Position numbers and translations under genes: made by a program
Assembly: GCA_001051155.2 (NCBI GenBank)
Contig: JYIP02000007.1
Coordinates: 1,366,342-1,430,341 of the forward strand
Length of the DNA stretch: 64,000 nt
Source: Chrysoporthe austroafricana
Taxonomy: Eukaryota; Ascomycota; Sordariomycetes; Diaporthales; Cryphonectriaceae
Reading direction: 5' to 3'
Notes under the pieces: model-generated
What the model was told of the DNA's origin: nothing
What the model saw: the letters and a program-made list of their open reading frames with translations, nothing else
Database searches by the model: none
Part shown: piece after piece, positions 42,519 through 56,684 of the stretch
Numbering within the stretch: position 1 is the first letter of the stretch
Layout: the number at the start of each line of letters is the position of its first letter

Positions 42519-44696
42519 AGTGACCGATTTTTCAAAGTTGTATGAAGGCTACTCTGAGCTCAGCCTAGACCTTGCCAAGAGAACGAGCGCAACCACACCA
42601 TCGTCGTGATCCTCACTTTTTATAGGAGACGTGGTTTACTGTCCCACACGAGCCCTCTTGAGCGAGGGTGTTCTACCCCGCGAACCAGCATGTCGGCTGA
42701 TAGAGTTATGACATTGATTAATACTCTCATTTAAGCCCGCAGTAGCTTTCTGCAAGCTGCGACCCAACTGTCTTGCCTGGGAGGTCATTAACAAGTGATC
42801 AACAGACCTGATGGTCACACGCGATCCTTGAGAAACAACCTTGATAAGGTTCGGTCGGAGTTCCTATTGGGCCTCTAGCGCCGGCATATGCAGGTACAGC
42901 AGCAGGGGCAAATTAAACACAGGGGATTAAACCTGGGGGACGAGCACTATCGATACCTGATGCGTCTAATATTTGCCGATCACCCGTTCATCCCGTATCT
43001 TATGTCGCTACCAGTGCTACCACACCTGGTCGATGCCAGATGATCACCGATTTTCCTGCGAGACTCCATGCACGAGGTAGTCGCCTGCATACAGCTATTT
43101 ATGATCATGGGGCGATGCTCATTTGAGAGCGGTGTGACCTGCTGGATTCAGGAAGGGCATGCCGTTCTTTACCCGCATGACAAGTCCTTGTCAAGTCCAC
43201 AAATCTCTGCTGTCTCTGTGTAGTGACTGGCCGAGGATCGGAATGTATCCACGTCAGTGTAGGAATTTTCGACCAGGCCTCATAATTCACCGAGTCCCAC
43301 AGTCGTTCTGGACTGGTTTCTTCTGCCTACAGCTATCCGCCGGTTTCCATTCCACAGCTGCACGACATTGACACTTATTTCGATAGAAGAATTCGCCGCA
43401 TGTGCCTCGGGATAACCTCGCCAGCAAGCTATATGCATGCTATTAGTATGTAGACTTCCACAGATCAGACGCAAGGGGTCTATGGCCGGAGAAGGCCCGG
43501 GGGTCTCAGCTCGGGCGAATTTCATTTCCATTTCCATTAACCTTCTTGGATCAGCGGTACCAGAGCGTCTAAGTACAATTCTGAACGACTTGGATTATCC
43601 ATCCCAGGGAGAAAGAGCATGATTAGCCTCAAATGTCAACAAATGCAGCCAAGATTACCCAGAATGGATTGTCTAGAGTTCCCCTCCCAAGATCCTGGGA
43701 TGAGTCTGAAGTTGATAACTTGCTAGTTGATAACTAATTTTTAGCCGTGCTTTGCGCCTAATACATCGAACCTTCGTAGGACAAAGAAGTTGTCGATCAA
43801 GACAAAACGGAACACCAAGAGAATTCTGAGAAGGGGGAAGCGGGAAAAAGGAAATGCGGCCCGCAAGCAGCCAATGGTACGAGCCCAACGATAGGATGCC
43901 CAGCTTCTCGGTTATTTAGAACCGAACGTGCTGGAATGTTAATATAATTACATATCAACCCTGCGCTCAGCGTGGACCTCGAAATTCACTCATCTCCATA
44001 GCGGAAAGGACTAACACATAGCCCATTGAGTGAGACTATTACACTGTAGCCTTGATAATATCTACTAAATGCTCAGATGCCGAGATGCCTGGGCTTTCGG
44101 GCTATTCAGGCTTGATGTTAAATTAGTATTGCCGGGAGCTGGACTCACGTTGTCTGTTTTAGCGGCTAAACAGCTCTACATGGGGAGGATAAATACCTGC
44201 TAAATGCTGCTGGAATAAGATATGAACGGTTACTAATCGTCAAAATTTGACCTAAAGTAGTCCGAGACCGCTCTCAACTGGGAAACCTCTAGCGATTCGA
44301 CTTATCAGAGAAAGAAAGCGTACGTACTTGAAAGGACAACGCGGTCTAAGAATCCGTAGCGAAGAACCGTAAGTGAAAAGTCTCGATAATTACCGCTAAA
44401 GCAATGCAATATATTTCTAGTTCGCAAGGCTGTAGCTAACACTATCGTAGCTCTTAAACAGAGCCACGAAGGCCATCTAGCTAGGAATGCTGGTATTTGA
44501 TCTATCCACTCTTCCCGAAGACTGTCCGTGAGTTCTAGCGGTTGAAACTCTCGCGATGGCCTCCTTCCTCCAAGTTCTTCACCGTGCCACACTCAGTACT
44601 TCGTTGATTGCATCTTGAAAAAGGATAAGGACGCTCCGGGGAGGCCTGTTCCTCCAATGGCAAGACGCTTCCGGCCTAGCCCGTCATTGCTCTGAA
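42519..44696. other. 2.2 kb region without a supportable gene
   Basis: Promoter of the mannosidase at its left end. The rest has only short frames. A 95-codon minus-strand frame at 44305-44592 looks slightly protein-like (I-P-A-F-L-A-R-W-P-S-W-L) but has no family I know. Confidence 0.35.
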
Positions 44697-46497
44697 TTAG
44701 GCATCATTCTGCTGATTTCCTTCCTCCCCTTTCTGTTTCTTCCTGTCTTCCCCTCTCTTCAGCAACCAGACCGTCCAGGTTATAACGGCCTGTGCTGCGA
44801 AGGCAGCGGTGCTGTAGATGAAACCCTTGCTGAACCTCGGGCTATCGAGCGCGGGATAGGTCAATAGTGGCAGCCAGGCATTGAAAGCATACCCCGATGC
44901 GTTCATGATGCCCAGGACAACGGCCCGCTCCTCAGCATCAGCTCCACATATCTCGTTGGCCCAAGACATCGAAAGAGGTCCGTAGGCCACAGCAGCCCTC
45001 GACATGAAGAACGAGAACCACTTCAGGCCGACTGGAATCGTCCATATGGCAAGGAAAAGTGAACAGAAGAATCCGAAAAATGTTGATACCGACATGATGA
45101 CCGCTCGGCTTCGCAAATAGTCCGAGAAGATAGAGAATGAAACTGTCGTTACGAGCTGTACAGCGTATTGAGCCGTGGGTATAATGTTCTATGGCGGATG
45201 TTCAGTATCGACTCCGAGTTGTCCAAATAATGCTTGCGGACGGGACAAAGATCGCAACCTACCACCATCGTAACCGACCAGCCATTGGCCTTCATCCACA
45301 AAGACAGCGGATTAATGCTAGAAGAAGGACCTGTGTTGATGAAGATGATGTAAAGGATCGTGAGAACCCAGACGTGCCAACGTTTGAAGACACGCTTCAA
45401 TATGGACCATCCCAACTTTCGCCTTGGTGCGCGGCCAACCTCTTCCATACGCCTTTGAGCCAGCAATTTGTCTTTCGTTGTGAAATACAACGCGCGTGAG
45501 TTCTCCGGCAAGTCTGGGATTAGGAAATATCCGGCCATGCAGATTGGAAGGCTGATCACCCCATCCATGATGAACAGCCATTGCCAGCCTGCTTTTCCTA
45601 GCGTTCCGTTGAGACCCGTATAGACGGCTGACTGAAGGTACCCACTGAACATCCCAGCTACGGCAGAGCTTGCGTGGAAGATACAAGCTCGCTTGCCCAG
45701 CTCGCTTGGTTTATACCAGCTTCCAATCAGAAAATGAGCAGCCGGATAGAATATCGATTCGACCAGGCCGACGAAGAAGCGTATGGCAATGACATGGTTG
45801 CTAGTTGTCGCAGCGGCCAGGGTGAAAGTGAGAACCGTCCAAACGAGCTCGCAGCTAGGTATCCAGATCGACGGACGAACTTTGGTGAGGATAAATTGGG
45901 AAGGCAACTGCCCAATTACGTATCCTGATGTCCAAGCCACGTCGATCAGATTTAGCTGGTTCGCATTCATGGCCAAATCCTCTTTCATTCCCGAGACGTA
46001 GGCATTGCTGATATTAGTTTCTGTTCAACTTGTTCTCAGCATTCCGAGGTCTTGCAAGCTCTATAATCCTGGGATCGCACATCACGAACTACACGACTAT
46101 TGGAATGCGGAAAAGACGTACGGTCAAGGTTCTTGATGAAATAGCCCAGGCAAAGAATGGTCAGAAGGGAGATGTCCAGCTTCTGCACAAATCTTCTTTC
46201 TTCTGGAGTCCTTAATGGCTCGTAATCCTAGATCAGACGATTTAATTAGTCGAAGCTCCTCGGGAACATGCCGAAAACCTCACTCACCCAAACGTAGGAC
46301 CACCATGGTGGAGACTTTTCCGCCGAAGAGACACTATCGCTCCCCGCGTCTAGACGAGGAGACTCCAGTGAAGACTCCCGTATGCCGTGCGGATTCTTCG
46401 TCTCGGCAATCATGCTGTCTAGAAGTAGTGGTGTGAAAACATTGACCTCACGATCGTGAGGACGTGAAGAACTTGGTTTCTTATAAGAGGAAGGCAT
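44697..46497 (-). CDS. MFS transporter of the allantoate/pantothenate/nicotinate (Dal5/Tna1) type
   Basis: Four exons (46288-46497, 46122-46227, 45263-46020, 44697-45188) give 521 residues. Junctions close in frame, and the second restores the hallmark L-D-Q-T-N-I-S-N-A-Y-V-S-G-M of this family. The protein has a 70-residue cytoplasmic head, twelve expected helices, W-T-V-L-T-F in helix 3-4, R-F-F-V-G-L-V-E-S-I-F-Y-P-A, a central loop with L-P-D-L-P-E-N-S-R, and a last half with W-A-N-E-I-C-G. These anion:cation symporters take up small carboxylates, vitamins or allantoate across the plasma membrane. The substrate cannot be assigned by sequence. The ATG at 46497 was chosen, since an earlier in-frame codon lies in non-protein-like sequence. 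Confidence 0.9.
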
Positions 46498-47647
46498 ATT
46501 GTCAAGGTACCCGCCTAGACGACGACGCGTAGTGTCAATAGATTTGCGGCAGGCTCCTCCGAGACTAGTTTGATAGCATGAGCGTGCCCAGGCCAACTAG
46601 AGTCTATGGAGCGAAGCTCAGTGTTCATTAGATTGAAAAGAAATCGAGAAATCTGCGAGATCCTCAAGCTGTTTCGCGATATCTAGCAAGGATGGTGGTA
46701 TGCATGGCATGCAGTTATGTGGGGTCTTGCAATCACAGTCTAGTGACTCGAACCTAACTTTGCCTCGACGCAGTCGAGTCACAAGCAGGCATGAACACCT
46801 GCCGGACAGACAAGATAGGGCCCAGACACACGGTGTCGACGGCCGTGGCCCTCAAGACGCGATGAAACAAGTTGAGCAATGTCTTGCGAATATGTTGTGA
46901 TAGAACTTGGGCCCCATACAGTATGGGTCGTCAGCCTGGTCAAGATAAGTCAGGACGAGAACCATTCACGAGGACACACGCATCCTGGCTGACAGCGACG
47001 TGTTTGAGTTTTGAGCATCTCATTGGGCCATGATCCTCGTCGTTGTGCTGTGATTAGCGTGTGCACACGATTGCGCAATCCATCCGCTTTCTTGCCTCTT
47101 CCGCCCCTCAGCGCTGATGCTTCCAAACCTCAGCGTACAGATACGCCAGCCTAGAAAGCAGGATTCAAGGAAGATGGATTTAAAGGAGGCATATATCTAT
47201 GATATGAGCATATTCTTTATGGACTGCCCTAGACGATATATGCGCGATAACTACTGAGCAGCTTAAGGGACAAGGTGAGCACAGCGTAGGAAGTAAGCAT
47301 GCGCCTGACGAAAGTACACGTCAATTCGAACGTGTCCTGCATGTAACCAAAGGCTGCACGGTAGCTCTATGCGTGCGCTCATGTTATCTCCGGCATCAGT
47401 CTTGGCCGGGCGTATCGCAGGCACGCAATGTGTATAGGGTATGTCGTGAAGGCGGCAAGTACGCTTTAGAAGTTTGAGGCTGTCTGATATCTAGGCAGAT
47501 ACCCGTTGAAATTTGAGGTCTTTTCATGTGTTCGTTGCACAAATATAATTACTAGGAATACAAATCCGGCATTCTCAGATGTGACAAAGGTAGATCTTAG
47601 GCGCCTCGAGGGCCACTTAAGTACAAATTGATCTACTGACATCGCCT
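46498..47647. other. Intergenic region
   Basis: About 1.15 kb with the promoter of the MFS gene at its left end and the 3' side of the DUF1810 gene at its right. Nothing else found. Confidence 0.4.
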
Positions 47648-48211
47648 TTATGGATGTGGCCAGTCTAGAAGGATCTGTAGAGTCTTCTCACAAAGGTCGC
47701 CTCCAAACAATTTCTTCAAAGCCCTCGAAAAATAGTCATCTTTACTTCCTGAACTGACCTGCGCAAACAGAGTCAAACAGGCCTTAAACTTAGCAACTTC
47801 TTTTGAGCTGTCGAAAAGTCGATCGAGATCTTTTTCGGAGCTATTCAAGATAGCCTCTATCGAGCTTTCGAGACGCCTCCGAAGGATTGGGTGCTCCAAG
47901 TACGATTGTGCTTCCTCGAAATCCTTGAGACCGTAAAATTTGCTGTTGATACTCTTGCCGAATCCACTGCACATACTGTCAGCATCTGACCTCAGATCCC
48001 ATGGCTTAACATGGTTAAATTACGAAGCAGGCATGTAGAATAAACAATATACTTACAAAACATGTGGGAATATGAACCAAATCCAATCAGACCTCTTTTT
48101 GCCCTCATGCAGCTCTAGAAGAGCTCGTTCGTACTCCGTGACCATCGTGCCTAGTATTCGCGAGTCCTTGGGCGTTTCATCTTGAACCCGGATAAATCTC
48201 TCAACATCCAT
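47648..48211 (-). CDS. DUF1810-family protein
   Basis: Two exons (48057-48211 and 47648-47966) give 157 residues, the usual size. The intron runs GTAAGT to TGCAG. Family motifs: M-D-V-E-R-F-I-R-V-Q-D at the start, W-I-W-F-I-F-P-H, then S-K-F-Y-G-L-K-D-F-E-E-A-Q-S-Y-L-E-H-P, and near the end L-T-L-F-A-Q-V with T-L-Q-I-L-L. This family is found in bacteria and fungi as a small cytosolic protein whose biochemical role is not settled. Only the second exon shows up as a simple open frame, so the gene is easily missed. No neighbours suggest a pathway. Confidence 0.88.
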
Positions 48212-49366
48212 TATGAGAAGTGTCCTATATAGTAAACCGAAGCGTTGAATTGTGAGAAATTTGCTTCTGGGCCCTCTCTAATGGTCGATGAGATTTACAT
48301 GGTGTAGGACAAGCCTGATGAAACAACAAGCATTATTTTAAATTACGTCCCAACAGGTGCATGTCTTTATGTTGTGGTCTTTCAGTCTCAGCACTCAAAC
48401 AAAGGTGTGTTCGAACCAAAAATTCATTCGTCTTTGTATGGAATGCAACGAATCACCCAGCCACGTCAAAGTTGCATGAGCCTGTCCTAAATAGAAACCC
48501 GCGCAAATTAAGAGGGTCAATGTTGAATCCGAAGAGTTAGGCCCAAGAATGATAACACGATCTTTCAAGTTGTATGGATCATGACAGCAATGCCTCTTCT
48601 GGTAGACGCCTTTTTCAGGCTATTACATTGAACAAGTGTCAGCGGCTCCGGTGTTTCCTTACCGTCTTTGTTGTGACCATATAGTTTCGGCCTTGGTTGT
48701 ATATTCATTGCTACTTGACCACAACCTTTGACTGACGATGTATTGGCTTCAAGGTGAAGGTATTCTTCATCCTGCCAGTGCCGATCTCGCACTCGATCAT
48801 TCAAATGGACGCTTCCTTCCGAGTGGCGGAACTAGCAAAACTCGGGTAGTTGAGGGGCCAGTCTTATGCTAGATCTAATCTATGAGCTGATGGCATAGGC
48901 GTGACAGTCAGCATTTGAGCATTGTCTCAGGAACGCCAACAGATAGGGAGCTCCCCATGCCTCAGCAACCCAACATAGACAACACAAGAAATGCAGTAGT
49001 ACAGTATGACAACAATGGTCAACCAGGGTTGGCTTCTCTTCAAACAAAGAATTTCTTCCAGTCTTGTGGACTCCGGGAAAGTGCTCGTTGATAAGAATCC
49101 GTTGGACCAAGCCCTTTCAAAGCTATCGTGCTTTGACACTGATTATACAACTATTCTGCCACTAAACTGAAGAGCCCTCTAAATATAGAGGCTTCCCTTC
49201 CGGGTGCACACAGCCGTCCTCAATTTTATGCTACTTTAGGCACAAAACCACAAAAGAAATTGGCATGTAAAAGCACCGTTCTCCACAGTCCTTCGATGAT
49301 CTCAACCATCCAACGATTCCATCAAAGTTTTCCGTGGTAACAACTGGAATTTGAGTTGCGCTGATA
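48212..49366. other. Intergenic region
   Basis: About 1.15 kb between divergent genes. It has short frames at 48565-48804 and 48880-49139, neither protein-like. Must contain both promoters. Confidence 0.4.
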
Positions 49367-50521
49367 ATGCCCGTAACAAGAGCTGCAGGAAGGCGTCAAA
49401 TGTTGTCAGCCGACGACGACACTGGCAGTGATGAACCACGACCCGTGAAGAGGCGTCAAAGGTTATTAGACGACAACGACAGCGATAGTGATGAACCACA
49501 ACCCGTAAAGAGACGTCGCCGATCCAGATATCGCGTCCATCGTAATGTCATCCTATCTAGCTCGTCTTCTGAGAGCGGTGATCAGGAAGCTAACGGCGGT
49601 AATGCGAGCGCTGACAACAACGTTACGCCGTTTTCATCGGCGTTGAGTGCTCTACCATCTTCTAGTGACCCCAGATCTGGCTCTATATCAGGAAACAGTG
49701 AGTCGCATGCCGATAGAGACCTTGTCGGGGATAAGGATGACACTGCTCCTACGCAAGCTGAGCTAGAAGAAGAACAAGGGAGAGCAATAGCCATGATTGA
49801 GGATTCACAGGGTGTGATTTTCCAAGGCCACAACGTCCGGCTGCGAATCAGGCTTCTAGTTCTCAAAGACCATGATCAAACGATTAACTGCCGTTTGAAT
49901 TATGTCGCACATCTTTACCTGGATTACAATGATGAGAATGGTGATGCTCGATCCGATTATGCTGGCTTTATCGAGTCTCAAAGAATCAGCAAGCCGACGG
50001 CAAGAACCGGACTCAACAACAATGAGGCACCCTGGATCAGGGAGTTGTTAACGATTCATGAGCACAAAGACGACCAGACAGCCCATGCCGAAACTAGCTA
50101 TGTCGTCCAAGCCCTGTTCGATGAAAATGGCATCCCGAGAACTAGACTCCAGAAAAAACACCGAGATCAACTTCGTGACAACAGCCTCATGTACGTAGAA
50201 ATGGTCCACATTGAACAGCGGTTCCAGCAGAAGGGTCTGATACGACCAGCGATAGACCTCTGGTACTCAATGCTGACCCACGGCACTCTCCCTGAATGGT
50301 TTTGGTTCTCTGGCACGGTTGTGCTCGTGCCATCGCGCCCTGTAGGCGCCTTCGGCGCAGCTTGGGAGGGTTTCCAGGACGCACAAGTTGAAACAATCTT
50401 GAGCAGAGTGTATGCGAGGAACTCCTTCGAGCTTTTTCGTGCCCACTTACCAGTGATGACAATCGATAACAGAGGCAGGAATCATGAAATCGTGCTTCGA
50501 ATTATGGGTCGCTCCGCTTGA
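49367..50521 (+). CDS. Hypothetical nuclear-type protein with duplicated basic/acidic N-terminus
   Basis: A single exon of 384 residues. The N-terminal 130 residues are disordered, with two copies of an acidic-then-basic unit (T-G-S-D-E-P-R-P-V-K-R-R-Q-R and S-D-S-D-E-P-Q-P-V-K-R-R-R-R), each ending in a likely nuclear-localisation cluster, then a Ser/Asp/Glu-rich run. From residue 150 a folded domain follows (V-R-L-R-I-R-L-L-V-L-K-D, W-I-R-E-L-L-T-I-H-E-H-K-D, V-H-I-E-Q-R-F-Q-Q-K-G-L). The last of these resembles the acceptor region of N-acetyltransferases, but I would not assign that. The ATG at 49367 starts the frame. It is flanked by long intergenic regions. Function unknown. Confidence 0.7.
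   Translation: MPVTRAAGRRQMLSADDDTGSDEPRPVKRRQRLLDDNDSDSDEPQPVKRRRRSRYRVHRNVILSSSSSESGDQEANGGNASADNNVTPFSSALSALPSSSDPRSGSISGNSESHADRDLVGDKDDTAPTQAELEEEQGRAIAMIEDSQGVIFQGHNVRLRIRLLVLKDHDQTINCRLNYVAHLYLDYNDENGDARSDYAGFIESQRISKPTARTGLNNNEAPWIRELLTIHEHKDDQTAHAETSYVVQALFDENGIPRTRLQKKHRDQLRDNSLMYVEMVHIEQRFQQKGLIRPAIDLWYSMLTHGTLPEWFWFSGTVVLVPSRPVGAFGAAWEGFQDAQVETILSRVYARNSFELFRAHLPVMTIDNRGRNHEIVLRIMGRSA
49405..49515 (+). repeat. Imperfect duplication of a 60-base coding unit
   Basis: Two near-copies about 60 bases apart encode D-D-D-T-G-S-D-E-P-R-P-V-K-R-R and D-N-D-S-D-S-D-E-P-Q-P-V-K-R-R. The similarity at DNA level (GATGAACCACGACCCGTGAA against GATGAACCACAACCCGTAAA) points to a local duplication. 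Confidence 0.8.
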
Positions 50522-52994
<2,473 letters not shown>

Positions 52995-54645
52995 TGCGCA
53001 GTGAAGCCTGCGAAGGTCAGATTATTAACTAGTCAGTATTAGATCTAAGTCTTACGAGCCTCGTCTGAATATCTTGACCAAGCTCAGTTTGCATGACTTG
53101 GCAGTGTAGCTTCTTGATACGAGTTGGTGAATCGGTTCCTCGCGCACGCGAATGGTTAACGGGATGACTCCTCTGGAAGCACTTATCCTTCACTAGATCC
53201 CACTAAGAGACCTCAGAATTCTTTGACCTGGACTTCTTTCTGTCACTAGAGTGCTTGTTCAACTGGGCTCAGGATCGCCATAGGAGCGAGGCCAAGTCAG
53301 CCACACCCCAACCAGACAAGCAAACAGCTTCCTCTCCACATTGGCATCATCAGTACTATTACCGCCATGGTTGATAGTGGCTTGCCTTCTGTCAACTACC
53401 CCACCACAGAGAAGTCTCACTGTGCCCAGAAGTAAATAAATACATAGGCTCATGTGCCTTAGTAAGGATCATGATGACATGGGTTCTGAAACCACCTGTA
53501 TTTTCAAAGAGCTTTGCAAATCCGTTAGCATCATCCACGATCGTACAAACGATTCCTGGCCCGTCTGACAACGTGCCCGACGTCTCTGATGTGTTAAGAG
53601 TGTCACAAGAGGCAGAACCTAAGCTCATCTTCGCCCTCGGTTGGGCTCCCCCAGGTGATGGCACGCCTTCGCATCCGCGTCCTACCATATCCACCCACAT
53701 GATTTCACAGCAAGACAGATCAAGGAAGCTGGTAGGCATTGTCAAACACCCGATAGAACGTTCTTGTGGGTAATGTGACCCGTCGCGCGGAGTTGGCGCG
53801 CTTCAAGTTTTCTACTTGCCTTCCATGGTTAAGCTAAGGTCTATTTCGCTGCTCTTCATCCTCCGCGTCGGACTCTGCACGATTGCTGTAGAGCTTGTGG
53901 AGGAATTGGGCAGCATGCTTGGCCTTCAGGAACTGGGGCATTGGCGCTTCAGCGTGCCTCGATCGACGGGTTGTACGTTGGAAGTGGTGCAGAACACGTA
54001 GTCTACAACAATATCAAACACTCAAAGCTGAAAGAAGGGATGTAGAAACAGATAATGGTCATAAGATCGTAAATTTCCCGTAAAAAAAACCTATGTACAC
54101 CAACGCCCATCGAGAAAACCAAGTCCTATCTCCTGCTCATCTCTTGCTGACATGACGTGACTTTTCATCGTAAATTCGTAACATGATGATAAAAGGAAAC
54201 ATGTGTAAGCACACCGTTGTGCTCTACGAACGAAAGGAAATGGATAAGTGGAAAAATAAAACTCAGGCTTCGGTAAGTCTCGCATCTCAACGCTGCCACT
54301 TTTCCGATCCTGCCCCTGTCCATGGCTAGGTGTTGACACGGTCTCATCTCTCGTTCACAATGCGGTCGAATCAATGGGGCGTGTCTCATGGTTGGTTCCA
54401 TCTCGCAGTCTAGGAGTTCCCCGCGTATGGTAAAATATTGAGGATATGCGGATTCGATATTACGTTGTCCAGGTACTTGGGCTGACGTGTAATTTTCCAA
54501 GTGTATTGGCATGATGGAAAGTTGAGCTCATCATCAGGTCGTTAATGTGATGGAATGCAGGGCTGTAGGGTCCGTGGCGACTTGAATCGTATAAGGGAAG
54601 GTCCAGAGCAAAGACAGAAAAGTGACCATGGCTTGTTTTGGAGGA
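52995..54645. other. 1.65 kb region between convergent genes
   Basis: Mostly without signal. A minus-strand frame at 53392-53745 (117 codons) reads partly protein-like (C-T-I-V-D-D-A-N-G-F-A-K-L-F-E) but lacks a start context and a recognisable family; it may be a relic. The 3' ends of the sulfatase and the DUF8035 gene lie at its ends. Confidence 0.35.
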
Positions 54646-56684
54646 TTAGTACCGCCGGTTTCGGTCATAGATGACCTCCCTCTCGACGACCCTCTCACGC
54701 TCGTCGTCCCACCTGTCACGGCGGTCTCGACGGCGCCGTTCACGCTCCATCTCCTCGCGCAGCTCGCGTTCGTATTGGATCTCTCGGATGCGCTCCTTCC
54801 GGCGGGCGCGAATGCGGTCCGAAAGCTCGACAAGCTCGAGAACATCCTCCTATAGCGGCCGTCGTCATTAGCAATCCTTTTGATGATGCTGTAGCTGTGG
54901 CATAGGGAAGGGGAGTGGAGTCTACTCACGTATTTCAGGTACTGCATGACGTAGAAGAACAGCTCGGTTTCTTCGTAGTCATATCCCAATTCTTCGACGG
55001 CCTCCTTCACGACGAGGTCCTTTGTGATCTCCGTCCACATATCCCTTGTCTTAGGGGCGGGTGCGGGTGCAGGCGGGGGGAGGCTAGGCCGCAGGCTGAT
55101 GCGCCTGTCTGTGACCTTCTCAACCTCGACGTCCCGCTCGCGGTCCTTGTCGTAGATCTGCACGCTCAGACGGTCTCGCTCGCCACGCGGCCTCTCATAA
55201 TCACGCTCAGAAATAACGGTGGTGTTGGAAGAGGACGTGGGCGGCGACGCAGGCACAAGGGCGCCGTCACGCTCGGCAATGAACTTAGCCTTGCGGGCAC
55301 CGTTGTAGCGCTGCCAGGTCACCTCGGCCGCACCACCACCGACACCGTCCATGCGAACCCTCTCGGTGCCTGGTGGCACATCGACAAGGGTCCAATCCTT
55401 GGTTCTCCCGTGCCAGGCCTCGCCCATCTCGCCACGGGAGTCAATCCGACCTGTGATCCGCTCTGACTCATCTGCGTAGTCCGGAGCGGCAGAGTGAGAC
55501 CTGGGCCGGGCTGATGAGCTTCGTCGCTCGTGCTCGATGTCGACCTTGAGTCTGTCACGGCCCGAGGAGACGATGAGTTCATCGTCGTGGTAGTATCCCC
55601 GCTGACGCGGCGGTTCCACTCGCCGAGGCCGTTCTCGGGATGAGGAATGGGCACGCTGACGAGACTGGGACCGTGTCTTGGTGATATCAATCTCGGTCTC
55701 GCCCCCTCTATGGTAGATATCAATGTCGGTTTCTCGCTTCTCGACTCTACGGGGAGGAGGCGGTGGCGAAGGCGGGTGTGCCGGGACCAAGCCTGTGTTA
55801 TGAAAGTTAGTAGGTGTCGATCCATGCATGTAGATTTTACATGACAGTTAAAGAAAGAAAAAAAAAAAAAAGGCCAAGAACCCACCATGATCAATATCTC
55901 TGTAGTGTGTTATGACCTCCCTCTCAATCGTGGGAGCTCGAATGACAGGCGGAGGAGACGGGGGAGGGGGAGGGGAGGGACTAGGCGTAGGCATCCGCTC
56001 TCGCTCGCGCTCAACGATTCTGAGCCTACTTCTCTCAACATCGGGTGGCGGCAGCGGCCTTGGAGACGGTGACCTCTCTCTATCCATGATCCGCGTTCGC
56101 ACATGCTCACGCTCGACGACGGGAGGAGGGCTTGGAGAGCGTTCAGGCCGCTCAATGAAGCGGGTGCCAAGGCGCACCCTGTCGAGCGCTGGTCCCCGGC
56201 TAGGACTCCGCACCCGCTCCCGGGCACGGTCGACAACTCGGATCTCTTCTCGCTCGCGTACCTCGGGTGGCGGTGGTGGTGGTCCGGGGCTCATGCTTCT
56301 TGCTCTGGTCTTGGTGACGATACGCTCCCGGATCACAGGAGACGGCGACCGTGGTCGCGGTCTTGCCCGCTCAATCGTCTCGACGTCGCGCTGGCGCAGG
56401 ACGAGAGGGCCAGCTTCTGAGCGGCGACCATCTTCGCGCATGAAGGCTGGGACTCGTGACTCCACCTCTTCGCGCTCGCGGATAGCGATGTCCGGTGCGC
56501 TACGACGGGGCATGGGCATTGGGCTGGGACTGTGTGCCCGCCTCTCTTCTCGGCGCTCATAGATGAACTCCTCATCCCCACGAGGAGGTGGTGGGCCCCG
56601 CCTGGGCGGAGGACCTCTTCGGGGTGGCTCGTCGTCTTCATAGTAGACATCCCGCTCCTCATAGCGGCGAAATGTCTCGGGCAT
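54646..56684 (-). CDS. DUF8035-type Arg/Glu/Pro-rich protein
   Basis: Three exons (55886-56684, 54930-55792, 54646-54849) give 621 residues. Splice sites are GT-AG, and the last intron restores the frame as Q-Y-L-K-Y then E-D-V-L-E-L-V-E. The N-terminal 400 residues are low-complexity, rich in Arg, Glu, Pro and Ser, with many S-P and R-E-R patterns. A conserved C-terminal domain starts around residue 440 (T-W-Q-R-Y-N-G-A-R-K-A-K-F) and continues with M-W-T-E-I-T-K-D-L-V-V-K-E-A and Y-E-E-T-E-L-F-F-Y-V-M-Q-Y-L. It ends in a charged coiled-coil-like helix. This matches the fungal DUF8035 layout as I know it. The composition makes long meaningless antisense frames. Role unknown, perhaps nuclear RNA/protein scaffolding. 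Confidence 0.78.

Noticed and set aside
44305..44592. 95-codon minus-strand frame with aromatic-rich sequence
   Set aside because: A stop lies just upstream, the first codon is GTG, and I recognise no family. It may be a relic but is not supportable.
53392..53745. 117-codon minus-strand frame with partly protein-like sequence
   Set aside because: No family, splice signals or start context supports it, and a second frame on the other strand is equally long.
55912..56562. 216-codon plus-strand open frame rich in Ser, Arg and Gly
   Set aside because: Antisense to the Arg/Glu/Pro-rich DUF8035 exon; the repetitive codons produce stop-free opposite frames.
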